Below, piece after piece: positions 21,748 to 32,448 of a stretch of DNA of 50,893 nucleotides (its first letter is position 1; every line of letters starts with the position of its first letter). The notes under the pieces are model-generated. The model worked only from the letters and a program-made list of their open reading frames with translations, was not told where the DNA came from and made no database searches. This DNA is from Woeseiaceae bacterium (GTDB lineage Bacteria; Pseudomonadota; Gammaproteobacteria; Steroidobacterales; Woeseiaceae): assembly GCA_028227395.1 (NCBI GenBank), contig JAOIZZ010000009.1, forward strand, positions 1 through 50,893, given 5' to 3'. The position numbers and the translations under genes are program-made.

Positions 21748-24700
21748 TGGTTTAATTCCTTATGCAAATCTTGTAAACGATTAACCTCACTGTCATTAAT
21801 ATGCTCGAGCGCTTCGCAAGTAGCAATAGCAGCTCCAAGTGTTGTGTAGTAAGTAACTTGTTTTTTGACCGCCTCCGCTCTGATCGACGATGACTCAAAA
21901 ATTGCTTTTTTACCTTCCGTTGTATTAACAATTAAATCTATTTCTGCATTTTTTATCATATCAACAATATGTGGTCGACCTTCCCTAACTTTATTCACTC
22001 TATTGCAGTCTATACCAGCTTTCGTGAGTTCTGCCGCGGTACCATGAGTAGCCACTATATCAAAACCTCTAGATACTAGAATTTTCGCTAGTCTTATGGC
22101 ATCACTTTTATCTCGATTTCTAACACTCATTAGTGCAGTACCCTTAAGAGGTAAAATAACGCTTTCCGCTAATTGGGCTTTTGCATAAGCCTCTCCAAAA
22201 GTTTTACCAATACCCATTACTTCACCAGTTGATTTCATTTCAGGGCCAAGGATTGGATCTGCTCCTGGAAATTTAATAAACGGAAAGACTGCCTCTTTAA
22301 CGGAATAATACGGAGGAATTATTTGTTTGATGTACCCCATTTCTTTCAGATTCTCTCCCACCATCACTCTAGCCGCAATTTTAGCCAAAGGAACACCCGT
22401 AGCTTTAGAGACAAAAGGTATCGTTCTTGAGGCTCTTGGGTTAACTTCTAGTATATAAATATCATTATTCTGAATAGCGAACTGAGTATTCATCAGTCCA
22501 ATTACATTCAAACCATGAGCGAGTTTTTTGACTTGCTCAATAAGATCTTCTTGTATCTTTTCAGAGAGACTGAAAGGCGGAAGCGAGCAACCGGAATCAC
22601 CAGAATGAACTCCTGCTTGCTCAATATGCTCCATAATGCCGCCAACAAAAATACTCTCGCCATCACAAATAATATCGACATCCACTTCTATTGCTAAATC
22701 TAAAAATCTATCTAATAAAACTGGACTATCATTTGAAACGCTGACCGCTTTGGTCATATATTCACCCAGGTCTTTCTCGTTATGAACAATTTCCATAGCT
22801 CTACCACCCAGGACATAGGAGGGACGGACTACCAGTGGAAAACCGACTTCAGCTCCCATCTTCACTGCTTCATTTTTATCAGAAGCGGTTTTATTTGGTG
22901 GCTGCACAAGATCAAGATCTACAATTAACTGCTGAAATCGTTCTCGATCTTCAGCCAAATCTATTGAATCAGGAGAGGTGCCTATAATTGGTGCTCCCGC
23001 TAGCTCCAAATCACGAGCTAGTTTTAAGGGTGTTTGTCCGCCATATTGAACTATCACGCCTTCAGGTTCTTCAAGATCAATGATTTCCATAACGTCTTCA
23101 AAAGCTAAAGATTCAAAATACAAACGATCAGAAATATCGAAATCAGTCGAAACTGTCTCAGGATTACAGTTCACCATAATTGTTTCATACCCCGCTTCTT
23201 TAAGGGCCATAGATGCGTGAACACAACAATAATCAAATTCAATGCCTTGCCCAATACGATTGGGTCCACCCCCAAGTATCATAATTTTTTTATTTTGACT
23301 TGGCTTGGCCTCACAAGCTTCATCATAAGTAGAGTATAAATATGCTGTATTGGTTTCAAACTCTGCGGCACAGGTATCCACTCTTTTAAAGACCGGGCGA
23401 ATGTCATGTTTAATTCGATGCGATCTCATTGAAGATTCTTCAATATTCAAGAGTGATGCTAATCTTCCGTCTGAGAACCCTTTCTTTTTTAACCTTAATA
23501 AATGATCCTTATCAAGATCTTTGTAATTAAAATTCTCTAGGGCTTTTTCTTCATTCACAAGGTCTTTTATTTGGGTAAGAAACCAAGGATCTATGCCTGT
23601 AATGGAATAAGTCTCTGCGACATCAAGCCCTGATCTTAGGGCATTGGCTAAATGCCATAATCGCTCAGCACCAGGAAACTTTAGCTCTTCTCTGAGCTCG
23701 TGCTCGTCAAGTTGCATGCTCATATCATTTACTTGCTCATCGAGACCATTTGTTCCTATCTCCAATCCTCTAAGTGCTTTTTGCAATGATTCTTGAAAAT
23801 TACGGCCAAATGCCATTACTTCGCCGACAGATTTCATTTGTGTAGTCAGTCGATCATTTGCGCCAGGAAATTTCTCAAAAGTAAATCTTGGTATCTTGGT
23901 AACTACATAATCAATTGATGGTTCAAAGGATGCTGGTGTGGCACCTCCAGTAATCTCATTACTAAGCTCATCCAAAGTAAATCCAACCGCTAATTTTGCC
24001 GCGATTTTTGCAATGGGAAAGCCTGTAGCTTTGGATGCAAGCGCAGATGAACGTGAAACCCTAGGATTCATTTCAATGATTAATAGTCGGCCATCATCAG
24101 GATTGAGAGCGAATTGAACATTCGACCCTCCGGTTTCTACGCCAATTTTTCTTAGCACATCAAAAGAAGCATTTCGCATTCTTTGATACTCTTTATCAGT
24201 AAGCGTTTGTGCTGGAGCAACTGTAATAGAGTCTCCTGTATGAACACCCATCGGATCAAAATTTTCTATAGAACAAATAATTATACAATTATCATTCTTG
24301 TCACGAACCACTTCCATCTCAAATTCTTTCCAACCAATTACTGACTCTTCTAGCAAAATTTCTGATGTTGGCGACATCTCTAAGCCATGGCTAACTATCT
24401 GCTCAAACTCTTCATGATTATAAGCAATTCCTCCACCACTTCCGCCCATAGTAAAAGAAGGCCTAATAATTGTTGGGTAACCCACAATTCTTTGCTTAGT
24501 CAAAGCCTCATCCAGAGTATGTGCAATTTCAGCTCTGGGGCTCTCTAAATTTATTTCAGACATTGCTTTCCGAAATTGCTCACGATCTTCAGCCATATCT
24601 ATGGCTTTTTGAGAGGCTGCAATTAATTCAACATTGTATTTTTCGAGTACACCTTCTCGAACCAAATCTAAAGCACAATTTAATGCTGTTTGCCCTCCCA

Positions 24701-24968
24701 TTGTTGGCAATAGTGCATCTGGTTTTTCTTTTTGTATAACTTTCTCAAGCGCTTTCCAGTCAACGGGCTCAATATAAACAGCATCAGCTATTTCAGGGTC
24801 CGTCATTATAGTTGCGGGATTAGAATTAACCAAAATAACTCTAAATCCTTCTTCTGTTAATGCCTTACAAGCTTGAGTTCCAGAATAATCAAACTCGCAT
24901 GCCTGTCCAATGACGATTGGACCTGCACCAATGATAAGGATACTTTTGATGTCATTTCTTTTTGGCAT
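21744..24968 (-). CDS. carB: Carbamoyl-phosphate synthase large subunit
   Basis: Makes carbamoyl phosphate from bicarbonate, ammonia delivered by CarA, and two ATP, for arginine and pyrimidine synthesis. The 1074-residue protein has two homologous ATP-grasp halves ([13 protein letters not shown] and [15 protein letters not shown]), each preceded by a pre-ATP-grasp domain ([17 protein letters not shown] and [17 protein letters not shown]), and a C-terminal MGS-like allosteric domain ([15 protein letters not shown]). No clear ribosome-binding site is seen in the 29-nt gap after carA. Confidence 0.98.
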   Translation of the reverse strand: MPKRNDIKSILIIGAGPIVIGQACEFDYSGTQACKALTEEGFRVILVNSNPATIMTDPEIADAVYIEPVDWKALEKVIQKEKPDALLPTMGGQTALNCALDLVREGVLEKYNVELIAASQKAIDMAEDREQFRKAMSEINLESPRAEIAHTLDEALTKQRIVGYPTIIRPSFTMGGSGGGIAYNHEEFEQIVSHGLEMSPTSEILLEESVIGWKEFEMEVVRDKNDNCIIICSIENFDPMGVHTGDSITVAPAQTLTDKEYQRMRNASFDVLRKIGVETGGSNVQFALNPDDGRLLIIEMNPRVSRSSALASKATGFPIAKIAAKLAVGFTLDELSNEITGGATPASFEPSIDYVVTKIPRFTFEKFPGANDRLTTQMKSVGEVMAFGRNFQESLQKALRGLEIGTNGLDEQVNDMSMQLDEHELREELKFPGAERLWHLANALRSGLDVAETYSITGIDPWFLTQIKDLVNEEKALENFNYKDLDKDHLLRLKKKGFSDGRLASLLNIEESSMRSHRIKHDIRPVFKRVDTCAAEFETNTAYLYSTYDEACEAKPSQNKKIMILGGGPNRIGQGIEFDYCCVHASMALKEAGYETIMVNCNPETVSTDFDISDRLYFESLAFEDVMEIIDLEEPEGVIVQYGGQTPLKLARDLELAGAPIIGTSPDSIDLAEDRERFQQLIVDLDLVQPPNKTASDKNEAVKMGAEVGFPLVVRPSYVLGGRAMEIVHNEKDLGEYMTKAVSVSNDSPVLLDRFLDLAIEVDVDIICDGESIFVGGIMEHIEQAGVHSGDSGCSLPPFSLSEKIQEDLIEQVKKLAHGLNVIGLMNTQFAIQNNDIYILEVNPRASRTIPFVSKATGVPLAKIAARVMVGENLKEMGYIKQIIPPYYSVKEAVFPFIKFPGADPILGPEMKSTGEVMGIGKTFGEAYAKAQLAESVILPLKGTALMSVRNRDKSDAIRLAKILVSRGFDIVATHGTAAELTKAGIDCNRVNKVREGRPHIVDMIKNAEIDLIVNTTEGKKAIFESSSIRAEAVKKQVTYYTTLGAAIATCEALEHINDSEVNRLQDLHKELNQ

Positions 24969-24997
24969 AAATATTTTACATTAAAAAAAATTAGTAA

Positions 24998-26134
24998 CTA
25001 TCTATTATTATTATAATTTTTCATCATATTAATAAATTTATTAAATATCAACATTAAGTCATGCGGTCCCGGACTAGCTTCCGGATGACCTTGAAACCCA
25101 TAAGCTTCTTTTCCATTAACACTGATTCCCTGTAACGTATTATCGAATAAAGATCGATGTGTAACCTCTAAATTCCCTGGCAATGTATTTTCGTCAACAG
25201 CAAAACCATGATTTTGACTGGTTATGACAACTTTACTCGTTAGCGTATCCAAAACCGGATGATTGGCTCCATGATGTCCAAATTTCATTTTTATAGTCCG
25301 TGCATTACATGCAAGCGCCAATAATTGATAACCAAGACAAATTCCAAAAATAGGGATCGATGTATTTAAAAGATCTTTAATTGCAGCAATCGCATATTCA
25401 CAAGCACCTGGATCACCTGGACCATTGGATAAGAAAATTCCATCTGGATCATAAGAGAGTATCTCTCGAGCCGAGCTTTCAGCAGGTAAAACCGTTACTT
25501 TACAGCCTAAATCAACTAAAAGCCTCAATATATTACGCTTAATCCCATAATCTAAAGCGACTATATTAAATTTCATTTCTACTGCAGAGTAAGCACTAAG
25601 ACGATTAGAGAAACAGCTACCTTCACTCCATTCGTATACTTTTTTAGTGCTGACTACTTTAGCTAAATCCATGCCCGCTATACCAGGAAATTTCTTAGCT
25701 TTGCTCAATGCGAGATCGGAATTAATATCTCCAGCTATTATGCATCCAGACTGAGCTCCGGTGTTACGGAGTAATGTGGTTAATTTTCGTGTATCAATAT
25801 CAGCAATCGCAACCAATTTATTATCGAGTAGAAATTCTTCGAAACTTTGTTCCGATCGCCAACTGCTCGCTGACATAGATGCATTACGAATGATTAGGCC
25901 AGAAGCCTGAATCATATTGGATTCCATATCCTCAATATTAGCACCAGTATTACCCACATTGGGGTATGTTAGTGTGATAATCTGCCTGGAATATGAGGGA
26001 TCGCTTAATATTTCTTGATAACCCGTCATTGAGGTATTGAAAACAACCTCACCGACAGTTGAGCCCTTAGCACCGATGGAAGTTCCATGAAAAATAGAAC
26101 CGTCTTCTAGGACTAAAATTGCTGGCACGCTCAA
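24998..26134 (-). CDS. carA: Carbamoyl-phosphate synthase small subunit (glutaminase)
   Basis: Class I amidotransferase subunit that releases ammonia from glutamine for CarB. The N-terminal CPSase domain begins [14 protein letters not shown]; the glutaminase domain shows [13 protein letters not shown], the catalytic cysteine in [12 protein letters not shown], and the His/Glu pair in [11 protein letters not shown]. The frame is open to a TTG at 26185, but the TTG at 26134, six bases after AGGGG, gives [12 protein letters not shown], matching the family start; 378 residues. The usual gammaproteobacterial neighbour dapB is absent between dnaJ and carA. Confidence 0.96.
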   Translation of the reverse strand: MSVPAILVLEDGSIFHGTSIGAKGSTVGEVVFNTSMTGYQEILSDPSYSRQIITLTYPNVGNTGANIEDMESNMIQASGLIIRNASMSASSWRSEQSFEEFLLDNKLVAIADIDTRKLTTLLRNTGAQSGCIIAGDINSDLALSKAKKFPGIAGMDLAKVVSTKKVYEWSEGSCFSNRLSAYSAVEMKFNIVALDYGIKRNILRLLVDLGCKVTVLPAESSAREILSYDPDGIFLSNGPGDPGACEYAIAAIKDLLNTSIPIFGICLGYQLLALACNARTIKMKFGHHGANHPVLDTLTSKVVITSQNHGFAVDENTLPGNLEVTHRSLFDNTLQGISVNGKEAYGFQGHPEASPGPHDLMLIFNKFINMMKNYNNNR

Positions 26135-26220
26135 AAAAAACCCCTGTTGATTATATTGATAATCATCAAAATTATCCTTATTCAAGGAACAAAAAAATAT
26201 AACACCATTTCAAAACAAAC

Positions 26221-26257
26221 ACCTAAAAGTGATATACCTAAAGTTTACTTAAGGTAT
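26221..26257. promoter_or_regulatory. Iterated ACCTAAAGT-type half-sites before carA
   Basis: Two direct copies, ACCTAAAAGT (26221-26230) and ACCTAAAGT (26236-26244), are followed by an inverted copy ACTTAAGGT (26247-26255). The last two form a dyad with arms ATACCTAAAGT and ACTTAAGGTAT around TT (one mismatch). The 2-nt centre makes a hairpin unlikely, so an operator is more plausible. It lies about 90-125 nt upstream of the carA start, in the dnaJ-carA gap. It does not resemble the ArgR or PurR consensus. Confidence 0.4.
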
Positions 26258-26323
26258 TTAATCTTCGCCAGAGAATTGATTAAAAATTTATTTTTTTTTA
26301 AAAATCCACGCTCAATTTACTGA

Positions 26324-27451
26324 TTATGAAGCAATACGGTCAAAAAAGTTTTTTACGGAGCTAAGCCATCCACCTGCTCGGGGACTGTGCTTATCCCCTC
26401 CTTCGCCAATTGACAAGTACAACTCTTTGAGGAGCTTTTCTTGCTTCTTAGTTAAATTAACCGGCGTCTCAACTGAAATTGTTGCGTATAGATCGCCAAT
26501 TCGCTTCTCGCGTGCTGTCGAAACTCCTTTTCCGCGTAATCTAAAGACCTTTCCCGATTGAGTTCCGGTAGGAATTTTTAATGAAACACTGCCATTGAGA
26601 GTTGGAAGAGCCACCTCACCGCCTAGAGAAGCCGTTAATATAGAAATTGGAACTTCGCATGCTATATTTGGTCCGTCTCGCTCAAAAATTTTATGAGAAT
26701 TTACATTTATCTCGACATACAGATCGCCAGCAGGGCCACTATTTTTTCCTGCCTCGCCCTCGCCAGTTAAACGAATACGATCACCCGTATCTACCCCTGG
26801 CGGAACTTTCACGGATAATGTTTTTATTTTAGATTTGCGCCCCTTTCCATAACAATCAGAACAAGGATCGGTAATTACAGTTCCATTACCCTGGCATTTT
26901 GGGCAAGTCTGTTGAATCGAAAAGAATCCTTGCTGCATTCTGACCTGACCAACACCATCACAAGTATTGCAATTAGATGGCTTTGATCCTTTTCTAGCAC
27001 CGCTTCCTGAGCAACCTTTGCAGCTTACTTGGGTTGGAATATCAATGGTGATAGAGTCGCCCGAAATAGCTTCCTCAAGATTTAAGCTTAATTTATGGAG
27101 TATGTCTGCACCCCGAAATACCTGACTTCGGCCGCCGCCAGTTCTGCCACCACCAAAGATGTCGCCAAAAACATCGCCGAAGATATCACCAAAACCCTCT
27201 GCACCAGGGGATGAGCCACTATTTCGATTCAGACCTTCATGCCCAAAACGATCATAAGTCTCTCGTTTCGAGCTATCACTAAGTGCTTCGTATGCTTCTT
27301 TTGCTTCTTTGAATTTTTTTTCTGCACCTGCATCATTTTTATTTCTATCTGGATGAAATTTCATTGCCAGGCGTCGATAAGATTTTTTTATATCATCCTT
27401 AGATGCATCTCTCGTTACACTTAAAACATCGTAATAATCACGTTTGGCCAT
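26324..27451 (-). CDS. dnaJ: Chaperone protein DnaJ
   Basis: Hsp40 co-chaperone that delivers substrates to DnaK and stimulates its ATPase. The 375-residue protein has the full type I layout: J domain with HPD at residues 33-35, Gly/Phe-rich region (about 75-110), four CxxCxGxG zinc-binding repeats (about 145-210), and the C-terminal substrate-binding domains. No Shine-Dalgarno sequence is evident before the ATG; the upstream 30 nt consist almost entirely of A and T with repeated TTAAT. Confidence 0.97.
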   Translation of the reverse strand: MAKRDYYDVLSVTRDASKDDIKKSYRRLAMKFHPDRNKNDAGAEKKFKEAKEAYEALSDSSKRETYDRFGHEGLNRNSGSSPGAEGFGDIFGDVFGDIFGGGRTGGGRSQVFRGADILHKLSLNLEEAISGDSITIDIPTQVSCKGCSGSGARKGSKPSNCNTCDGVGQVRMQQGFFSIQQTCPKCQGNGTVITDPCSDCYGKGRKSKIKTLSVKVPPGVDTGDRIRLTGEGEAGKNSGPAGDLYVEINVNSHKIFERDGPNIACEVPISILTASLGGEVALPTLNGSVSLKIPTGTQSGKVFRLRGKGVSTAREKRIGDLYATISVETPVNLTKKQEKLLKELYLSIGEGGDKHSPRAGGWLSSVKNFFDRIAS

Positions 27452-27486
27452 ATTATTAATTACTATTAATTATTAATTAAATATTT

Positions 27487-27521
27487 AAAAAAATCATAAG
27501 ACAGCATTATTTGCCTTATGA
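27487..27521 (-). terminator. Stem-loop with T-run between dnaK and dnaJ
   Basis: On the minus strand, TCATAAG (27521-27515) pairs with CTTATGA (27500-27494), with an inner GCA/TGC pairing across a small bulge, and a run of seven T residues (27493-27487) follows. It lies in the 97-nt gap downstream of dnaK and upstream of dnaJ, so it probably attenuates read-through and lets DnaK be made in excess of DnaJ. Confidence 0.7.
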
Positions 27522-27548
27522 CTCTAGTTTTACAAAAAATAAACGTTC

Positions 27549-29492
27549 TTATTTATCTGATTTTTCTTCTTCAACCTCTTTCTCTTCTTCTACTTCTTCA
27601 AATTCCGCATCAACAATATCATCCTCATTATTATCATCACTTTTATTATCTTCCGCATCTCCAGATTTAGCTGCTTGCTCAGCGTACATTTTTTGAGCTA
27701 TCTCAGCTGATGCTTCAGCGAGAATTTTCGTTTTGGATTCTATCGCCTCCTTATCATCACTATCTAAAACAGTTTTTACATCAGCGATTGCATTTTCAAT
27801 CTTAAGCCTTTCCTCACTCGAAACTTTTTCGCCAAGCTCGCTTAAGGTTTTCTCGGATCCGTGAATTAGGCTATCCGCTTGATTGCGCACATCAATTAGT
27901 TCCCGAAACTTCTTATCCTCTTCCGCGTGACTGGCAGCATCTGAGACCATTCTTTCGATCTCGTCTTCATCAAGTCCACTGGAAGCTTTAATAATTATAT
28001 TTTGGCTTTTTCCAGTTGCTTTATCTTTAGCTGAAACATTTAATATTCCATTTGCATCAATATCAAATGCCACTTCAATTTGTGGCATCCCTCGAGGGGC
28101 AGGTGGAATATCGCTTAAATCAAATCGTCCTAGAGATTTATTATCTTGACCGCGCTCTCTTTCTCCTTGTAATACATGAATAGTTACTGCTGTTTGATTG
28201 TCATCAGCAGTTGAAAAAACTTGTTCAGCATTTGCAGGAATAGTAGTATTTTTTTCTATTACTTTAGTCATCACGCCACCTAAAGTTTCTATTCCAAGTG
28301 ACAATGGCGTTACGTCCAATAAAAGCACATCCGTTACATCTCCGGCTAGAACCCCACCTTGAATAGCCGCTCCTAATGCCACAGCTTCATCGGGATTTAC
28401 GTCTCTTTTGGGTTCTTTTCCAAAGAAATTCTGAACCTCTTCTTGTACCTTAGGCATCCTTGTCTGCCCGCCAACTAGGATTACATCGTGAATCTCATTA
28501 ACTTTGAGGCCAGCATCTTTTAGTGCAACCTTGCATGGTGCAATAGTTCTGGATACCAATTCTTCAACCAAAGACTCGAGTTTAGCTCGGGTTAATTTAA
28601 TATTAAGATGCTTTGGACCAGTTGCATCAGCAGTAATATAAGGTAAATTTATCTCAGTTTGTTGACTGCTTGATAGTTCAATTTTAGCTTTCTCCCCAGC
28701 CTCTCTAAGCCGTTGCATTGCCAATGGATCACTAGAAATATCAATACCACTATCACGCTCAAACTCTTTTGCAAGATAGTTTATAATTTTTAAATCGAAA
28801 TCTTCACCGCCAAGAAAAGTATCGCCATTGGTAGCTAGCACCTCAAATTGATGCTCACCATCTACTTCAGCGATTTCAATTACTGATACATCAAACGTTC
28901 CACCACCTAAATCATAAACGACAATCTTTTTATCGCCTCGTTTTTTATCCATTCCATATGCCAAGGCAGCTGCAGTAGGCTCATTGATGATTCGCTTAAC
29001 ATCGAGGCCGGCAATTTTACCGGCATCTTTTGTTGCCTGTCGCTGGGAATCATTAAAATACGCAGGAACAGTTACGACCGCTTCTGTAACCTCCTCACCA
29101 AGATAATCTTCAGCAGTTTTCTTCATTTTCATTAATACTCTTGCTGAAATCTCTGGTGGTGACATTGGTTTACCCAATCCTTCAACCCAAGCATCTCCAT
29201 TGTCGGCCTTGACGATTTTATACGAAACCATGTCAATATCTCGTTGAACAACCTCTTCGTCAAAACGTCGGCCAATCAGTCTTTTTACAGCGAACAATGT
29301 ATTTACTGGGTTAGTGACAGCTTGTCGTTTCGCAGATTGACCAACCACTACTTCATCGTCTTTTACAAAGGCAACAATGGATGGTGTAGTTCTATCGCCC
29401 TCACTATTCTCTATAACTTTTGGCGTATCGCCTTCCATCACGGCAACACATGAATTTGTTGTCCCTAGATCGATTCCGATAATTTTACCCAT
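27549..29492 (-). CDS. dnaK: Chaperone protein DnaK (Hsp70)
   Basis: ATP-dependent Hsp70 chaperone. The nucleotide-binding domain begins [18 protein letters not shown] and carries [11 protein letters not shown] and the adenine-site region; the inter-domain linker [15 protein letters not shown] and the peptide-binding domain follow, then a helical lid and an acidic C-terminal tail rich in Glu and Asp. Its 647 residues are the usual length. A GGAG site precedes the ATG. A strong sigma-32-type promoter lies about 60-85 nt upstream. Confidence 0.98.
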   Translation of the reverse strand: MGKIIGIDLGTTNSCVAVMEGDTPKVIENSEGDRTTPSIVAFVKDDEVVVGQSAKRQAVTNPVNTLFAVKRLIGRRFDEEVVQRDIDMVSYKIVKADNGDAWVEGLGKPMSPPEISARVLMKMKKTAEDYLGEEVTEAVVTVPAYFNDSQRQATKDAGKIAGLDVKRIINEPTAAALAYGMDKKRGDKKIVVYDLGGGTFDVSVIEIAEVDGEHQFEVLATNGDTFLGGEDFDLKIINYLAKEFERDSGIDISSDPLAMQRLREAGEKAKIELSSSQQTEINLPYITADATGPKHLNIKLTRAKLESLVEELVSRTIAPCKVALKDAGLKVNEIHDVILVGGQTRMPKVQEEVQNFFGKEPKRDVNPDEAVALGAAIQGGVLAGDVTDVLLLDVTPLSLGIETLGGVMTKVIEKNTTIPANAEQVFSTADDNQTAVTIHVLQGERERGQDNKSLGRFDLSDIPPAPRGMPQIEVAFDIDANGILNVSAKDKATGKSQNIIIKASSGLDEDEIERMVSDAASHAEEDKKFRELIDVRNQADSLIHGSEKTLSELGEKVSSEERLKIENAIADVKTVLDSDDKEAIESKTKILAEASAEIAQKMYAEQAAKSGDAEDNKSDDNNEDDIVDAEFEEVEEEKEVEEEKSDK

Positions 29493-29547
29493 AATCTTGT
29501 AACTCCAACTTTAATAAATTTAAATAATTCTTTTTTAGATAGCCTGA

Positions 29548-29576
29548 TAGATGGGGACTAATCCTCAGCTTTCAAG
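29548..29576 (-). promoter_or_regulatory. Sigma-32 (RpoH) heat-shock promoter of dnaK
   Basis: On the minus strand the -35 element CTTGAAA (29576-29570) is an exact match to the sigma-32 consensus and is followed after 13 nt by the -10 element CCCCATCTA (29556-29548). Position between grpE and the dnaK start supports it as the main heat-inducible dnaK promoter. Confidence 0.8.
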
Positions 29577-29620
29577 CATTTTATTTTTAAACATTATTTA
29601 TAATCAAATATCCGTGAATG

Positions 29621-30220
29621 TTAATCTTCTGAATTTGCAGCAACGACAACTCTAGCTGGTCTTAATAGTCGTTTATTTAGCGTGTAACCTTTTTGAAAAA
29701 CAGTTATTACAGAGCCTGGTTCAACCTGATCTGAAGGTTGCATCGAGATAGCTTCATGATACTCTGCATCAAATGGCTCTCCATGAGGATCAATTACCTC
29801 AAAACCAAATTGCCCCATAGTTGAAAGCATTAATTGCAAAGTTGCTTCGTTACCAGATCGCAATGAATCTGCATCCAGATTCTCAGAATTAACGGCCAAT
29901 TCTAGACTATCGCTAACTGAGAGTAATTCACGAGAAAAACTCTCGAGTGCAAATTTCCGAGCATTTTCAACGTCTCTTAAAACGCGTTTACGAACATTTT
30001 CTAATTCAGCGACGGCTCTGAGATATTTATCCCAATTATCTTCAGCCTTTTTCTCAGTCAACTCTAGCTTATCTTCTAGAGATAATTCTAACTTTTCGTC
30101 TATCAACTCATCACCATCGTTTTCCTGATGATCAGAACTGATGCCCTCTGAAATTTCTTTGTTATCTTCAATTGAATCATCACTTTTTGCAGGGGATTTT
30201 TTATTCGCTTTACCTTTCAT
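29621..30220 (-). CDS. grpE: Nucleotide exchange factor GrpE
   Basis: Releases ADP from DnaK during the chaperone cycle. The 199-residue protein has a charged, disordered N-terminus (residues 1-50), a long dimerising coiled coil (about 50-105, DKYLRAVAELENVRKRV), and the C-terminal beta domain with the family signature (VITVFQKGYTLNKRLLRPARVVV, given here as GYTLNKRLLRPARV). It is preceded by GGAGA and by its own sigma-32-like promoter, 116 nt after hrcA. Confidence 0.96.
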   Translation of the reverse strand: MKGKANKKSPAKSDDSIEDNKEISEGISSDHQENDGDELIDEKLELSLEDKLELTEKKAEDNWDKYLRAVAELENVRKRVLRDVENARKFALESFSRELLSVSDSLELAVNSENLDADSLRSGNEATLQLMLSTMGQFGFEVIDPHGEPFDAEYHEAISMQPSDQVEPGSVITVFQKGYTLNKRLLRPARVVVAANSED

Positions 30221-30299
30221 TTAATTTATTCTCCATAATCCATAAAGATAAGTGCTTCGTAATTAAAATTAATTTAATTGTACTGATATAATTCAGAGT

Positions 30300-30327
30300 A
30301 TTTGGGGGTCAGAAACTAAATAACAAG
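30300..30327 (-). promoter_or_regulatory. Putative sigma-32 promoter of grpE
   Basis: On the minus strand CTTGTTA (30327-30321; five of seven matches to CTTGAAA) is followed 13 nt later by CCCCAAAT (30307-30300), close to the CCCCATnT -10 consensus. It lies just beyond the hrcA stop, so grpE could be heat-induced independently of hrcA. Confidence 0.6.
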
Positions 30328-30336
30328 GTCATTAGT

Positions 30337-31386
30337 TTATTTACTATCGATCGCCTTGCCTAATAATTTTGCGGTGAGATCAACGATCGGTACAACTCGA
30401 TCATATGCCATTCGTTTGGGACCTATAACACCTAAAACACCCACCTGATTATCACTCAATTGATAAGGAGCCGTCACTACACTGCAATCGTCAAGAAGGC
30501 TATAACCAGACTCCGAACCAATAAATATCTGAACACCACTGGCATTAATACTTCTATCGAGTAAATCTATCATCATTCGTTTCTTAGCAAATGCATCAAA
30601 TAATGGTTTCAATATATTTACATCAGACAGTTCAGCAAAATCCATCAAGTTTCGTTCACCTGCCAAAATGAATTCTTCGCCTGAATTTTCCGCGCCCTCT
30701 ATGGCGAGTTGCGCATTTGAAATAATATCTTGCATAGCTTGATTCATTGACTCTCTGGTTTTCTCCATATCTAGCAATAGATTCTTTCTTATCGAATTTA
30801 ATGACTGGCTGGCATAATTTTCATTAATAAAGTTAGATGCTCGTTGCAATTCGGAGGGTGAATGCTTTGCTTTGGTATGTAGAATTCGATTTTGAACTTC
30901 CCTGTTATTTAAAACTAAAATTGCTAAAATCCGATGATCCGAAAGAGGTAAAAATTCTATTTGTCTAAGCGTTATATTTTTAACCTTTGGAACTGATACA
31001 ACTCCAGCGAGGCTAGTAATTTTCGATAAGGTGCTCGAGACTTTCTCAATTAACTCACCCCGGTCATAATTATCTTTTTTGATCTCTGATTGAATCGTAT
31101 CCATATGCGAAGTATCTGGGCTTTGATAGCGAACTAATGTATCGACAAACATTCGATAGCCTCTCGCTGTTGGCACTCTCCCAGAAGAGGTGTGTGGAGC
31201 TTTTATTAATCCTAATTCTTCTAGATCAGACATTACATGTCGAACTGTTGCAGGGCTTATATTTAGACCTGAATCATCCAATAAATTTCTAGAGCCTACA
31301 GGTATTCCCTCATTTATATATTTTTGGATGAGTATCTTTAATAGATACTGGGCACGATTTGAAGGCTCCACGCCTAAATTACTCAA
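30337..31386 (-). CDS. hrcA: Heat-inducible transcription repressor HrcA
   Basis: Winged-helix repressor of chaperone genes whose folding depends on GroEL in characterised species; it normally binds the CIRCE element. The N-terminal winged helix contains VGSRNLLDDSGLNISPATVR and HTSSGRVPTARGYRMFVD; the C-terminal GAF-like domain ends GVLGVIGPKRMAYDRVVPIVD. The 349-residue frame begins with TTG, with AGGTGA six bases upstream; an in-frame GTG lies five codons further on. It is divergent from nadK, the usual gammaproteobacterial arrangement. No canonical CIRCE is visible near any chaperone gene here. Confidence 0.94.
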   Translation of the reverse strand: MSNLGVEPSNRAQYLLKILIQKYINEGIPVGSRNLLDDSGLNISPATVRHVMSDLEELGLIKAPHTSSGRVPTARGYRMFVDTLVRYQSPDTSHMDTIQSEIKKDNYDRGELIEKVSSTLSKITSLAGVVSVPKVKNITLRQIEFLPLSDHRILAILVLNNREVQNRILHTKAKHSPSELQRASNFINENYASQSLNSIRKNLLLDMEKTRESMNQAMQDIISNAQLAIEGAENSGEEFILAGERNLMDFAELSDVNILKPLFDAFAKKRMMIDLLDRSINASGVQIFIGSESGYSLLDDCSVVTAPYQLSDNQVGVLGVIGPKRMAYDRVVPIVDLTAKLLGKAIDSK

Positions 31387-31398
31387 AATAAATCACCT

Positions 31399-31418
31399 AT
31401 TCACATTTAGCCGTGAAT
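31399..31418. promoter_or_regulatory. Inverted repeat in the hrcA leader
   Basis: ATTCAC (31399-31404) and GTGAAT (31413-31418) form a perfect 6-bp dyad separated by 8 nt, immediately upstream of the hrcA ribosome-binding site. CIRCE-type operators sit in this position with a 9-nt spacer, but the arm sequence differs from TTAGCACTC. A related CCGTGAATnTTAAT stretch recurs at 29612-29625 before dnaK. Confidence 0.35.
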
Positions 31419-31560
31419 CTTAATATGTTAATCTAGATCAAGACGCTATCAATGCGGAGACTGATGGTCAAGTTTTTTGAAAAGGCTCATGTATTTTCAA
31501 TTAATGACACACTCTGCTAGATTTAATCTAACTAATAATTTACAGATTTAACTTAATGCA

Positions 31561-32448
31561 ATGATTTTCAAAAAAATTGGTATTGTCAGCCGTAATCATG
31601 ACACAACTACACTAGAAACCATTGCATTACTCAATGGGTATTTAGAGGAGAATGGCAGGTCCGTCTTTTTAACAAGAGAGAACCCCCTGCCAACTCAGAA
31701 TAAAGTTAACGAAGACAAGATTGCAGCGACAGTCGATCTAATGATTGCTGTTGGTGGCGACGGTACGATTCTACGTGCAGCTAATCTTGCTCAAAGTCAA
31801 GATATCCCATTGCTTGGTATAAACAGAGGAAAGCTTGGTTTTCTTGCTGATACCCCTCCAAAAGAAATGCTGACTGATATAGCCGAAGTAATTGATGGAA
31901 ATTACACTACCGAACCAAGAATGATGCTGGAAGCAACTATCTCGAAATCAGATGGTGATTCATTTGTGAATCTAGCGTTAAATGATGTTGTTATACAAAG
32001 GAGCGATACCGGAAGGATGCTCGATTTTAATACATCGATTGCTGATCAATTCATCAATAGTCACTCCGGTGATGGTTTAATAATAGCTACACCAACAGGA
32101 TCAACAGCTTATTCATTAAGTTGCGGGGGTCCCATCATAGAACCAACTCTAGATTGTTATGTCATGGTACCTATATGCCCTCACACTCTAGGGGATCGTC
32201 CTTTGGTATTACCAGCAGAGAAAGATATTAAAATACAGTTAAACCAAAAGATTGACCGCAAAGCGGAAATCACTATTGATGGTAGAAAAATTTGCGAAAT
32301 TACACCTCAAGACACCATTATAATTACCAAAGCCTCAAAGAAAACACTACTTATCCACCCACCAGGCTATGATTATTATGATGTATTGCGTTCGAAACTT
32401 CATTGGGGTCAAGATAATCGAATGCGTGTAAACAAGAAAACACGTTAA
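31561..32448 (+). CDS. nadK: NAD kinase
   Basis: Phosphorylates NAD to NADP. The 295-residue protein shows the ATP-NAD kinase motif GGDGT at residues 65-69, the NAD-binding NDVVIQR segment, TPTGSTAYSLSCGGPI, and the CPHTLGDRPLVLP region. It is divergent from hrcA, and its stop overlaps the recN start by one base (TAATG), so recN is translationally coupled. Confidence 0.96.
   Translation: MIFKKIGIVSRNHDTTTLETIALLNGYLEENGRSVFLTRENPLPTQNKVNEDKIAATVDLMIAVGGDGTILRAANLAQSQDIPLLGINRGKLGFLADTPPKEMLTDIAEVIDGNYTTEPRMMLEATISKSDGDSFVNLALNDVVIQRSDTGRMLDFNTSIADQFINSHSGDGLIIATPTGSTAYSLSCGGPIIEPTLDCYVMVPICPHTLGDRPLVLPAEKDIKIQLNQKIDRKAEITIDGRKICEITPQDTIIITKASKKTLLIHPPGYDYYDVLRSKLHWGQDNRMRVNKKTR

Noticed and set aside
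26800-27060. Short DNA repeats in dnaJ as a CRISPR-like array
   Set aside because: They encode the four CxxCxGxG zinc-binding repeats and are not identical or evenly spaced at DNA level.
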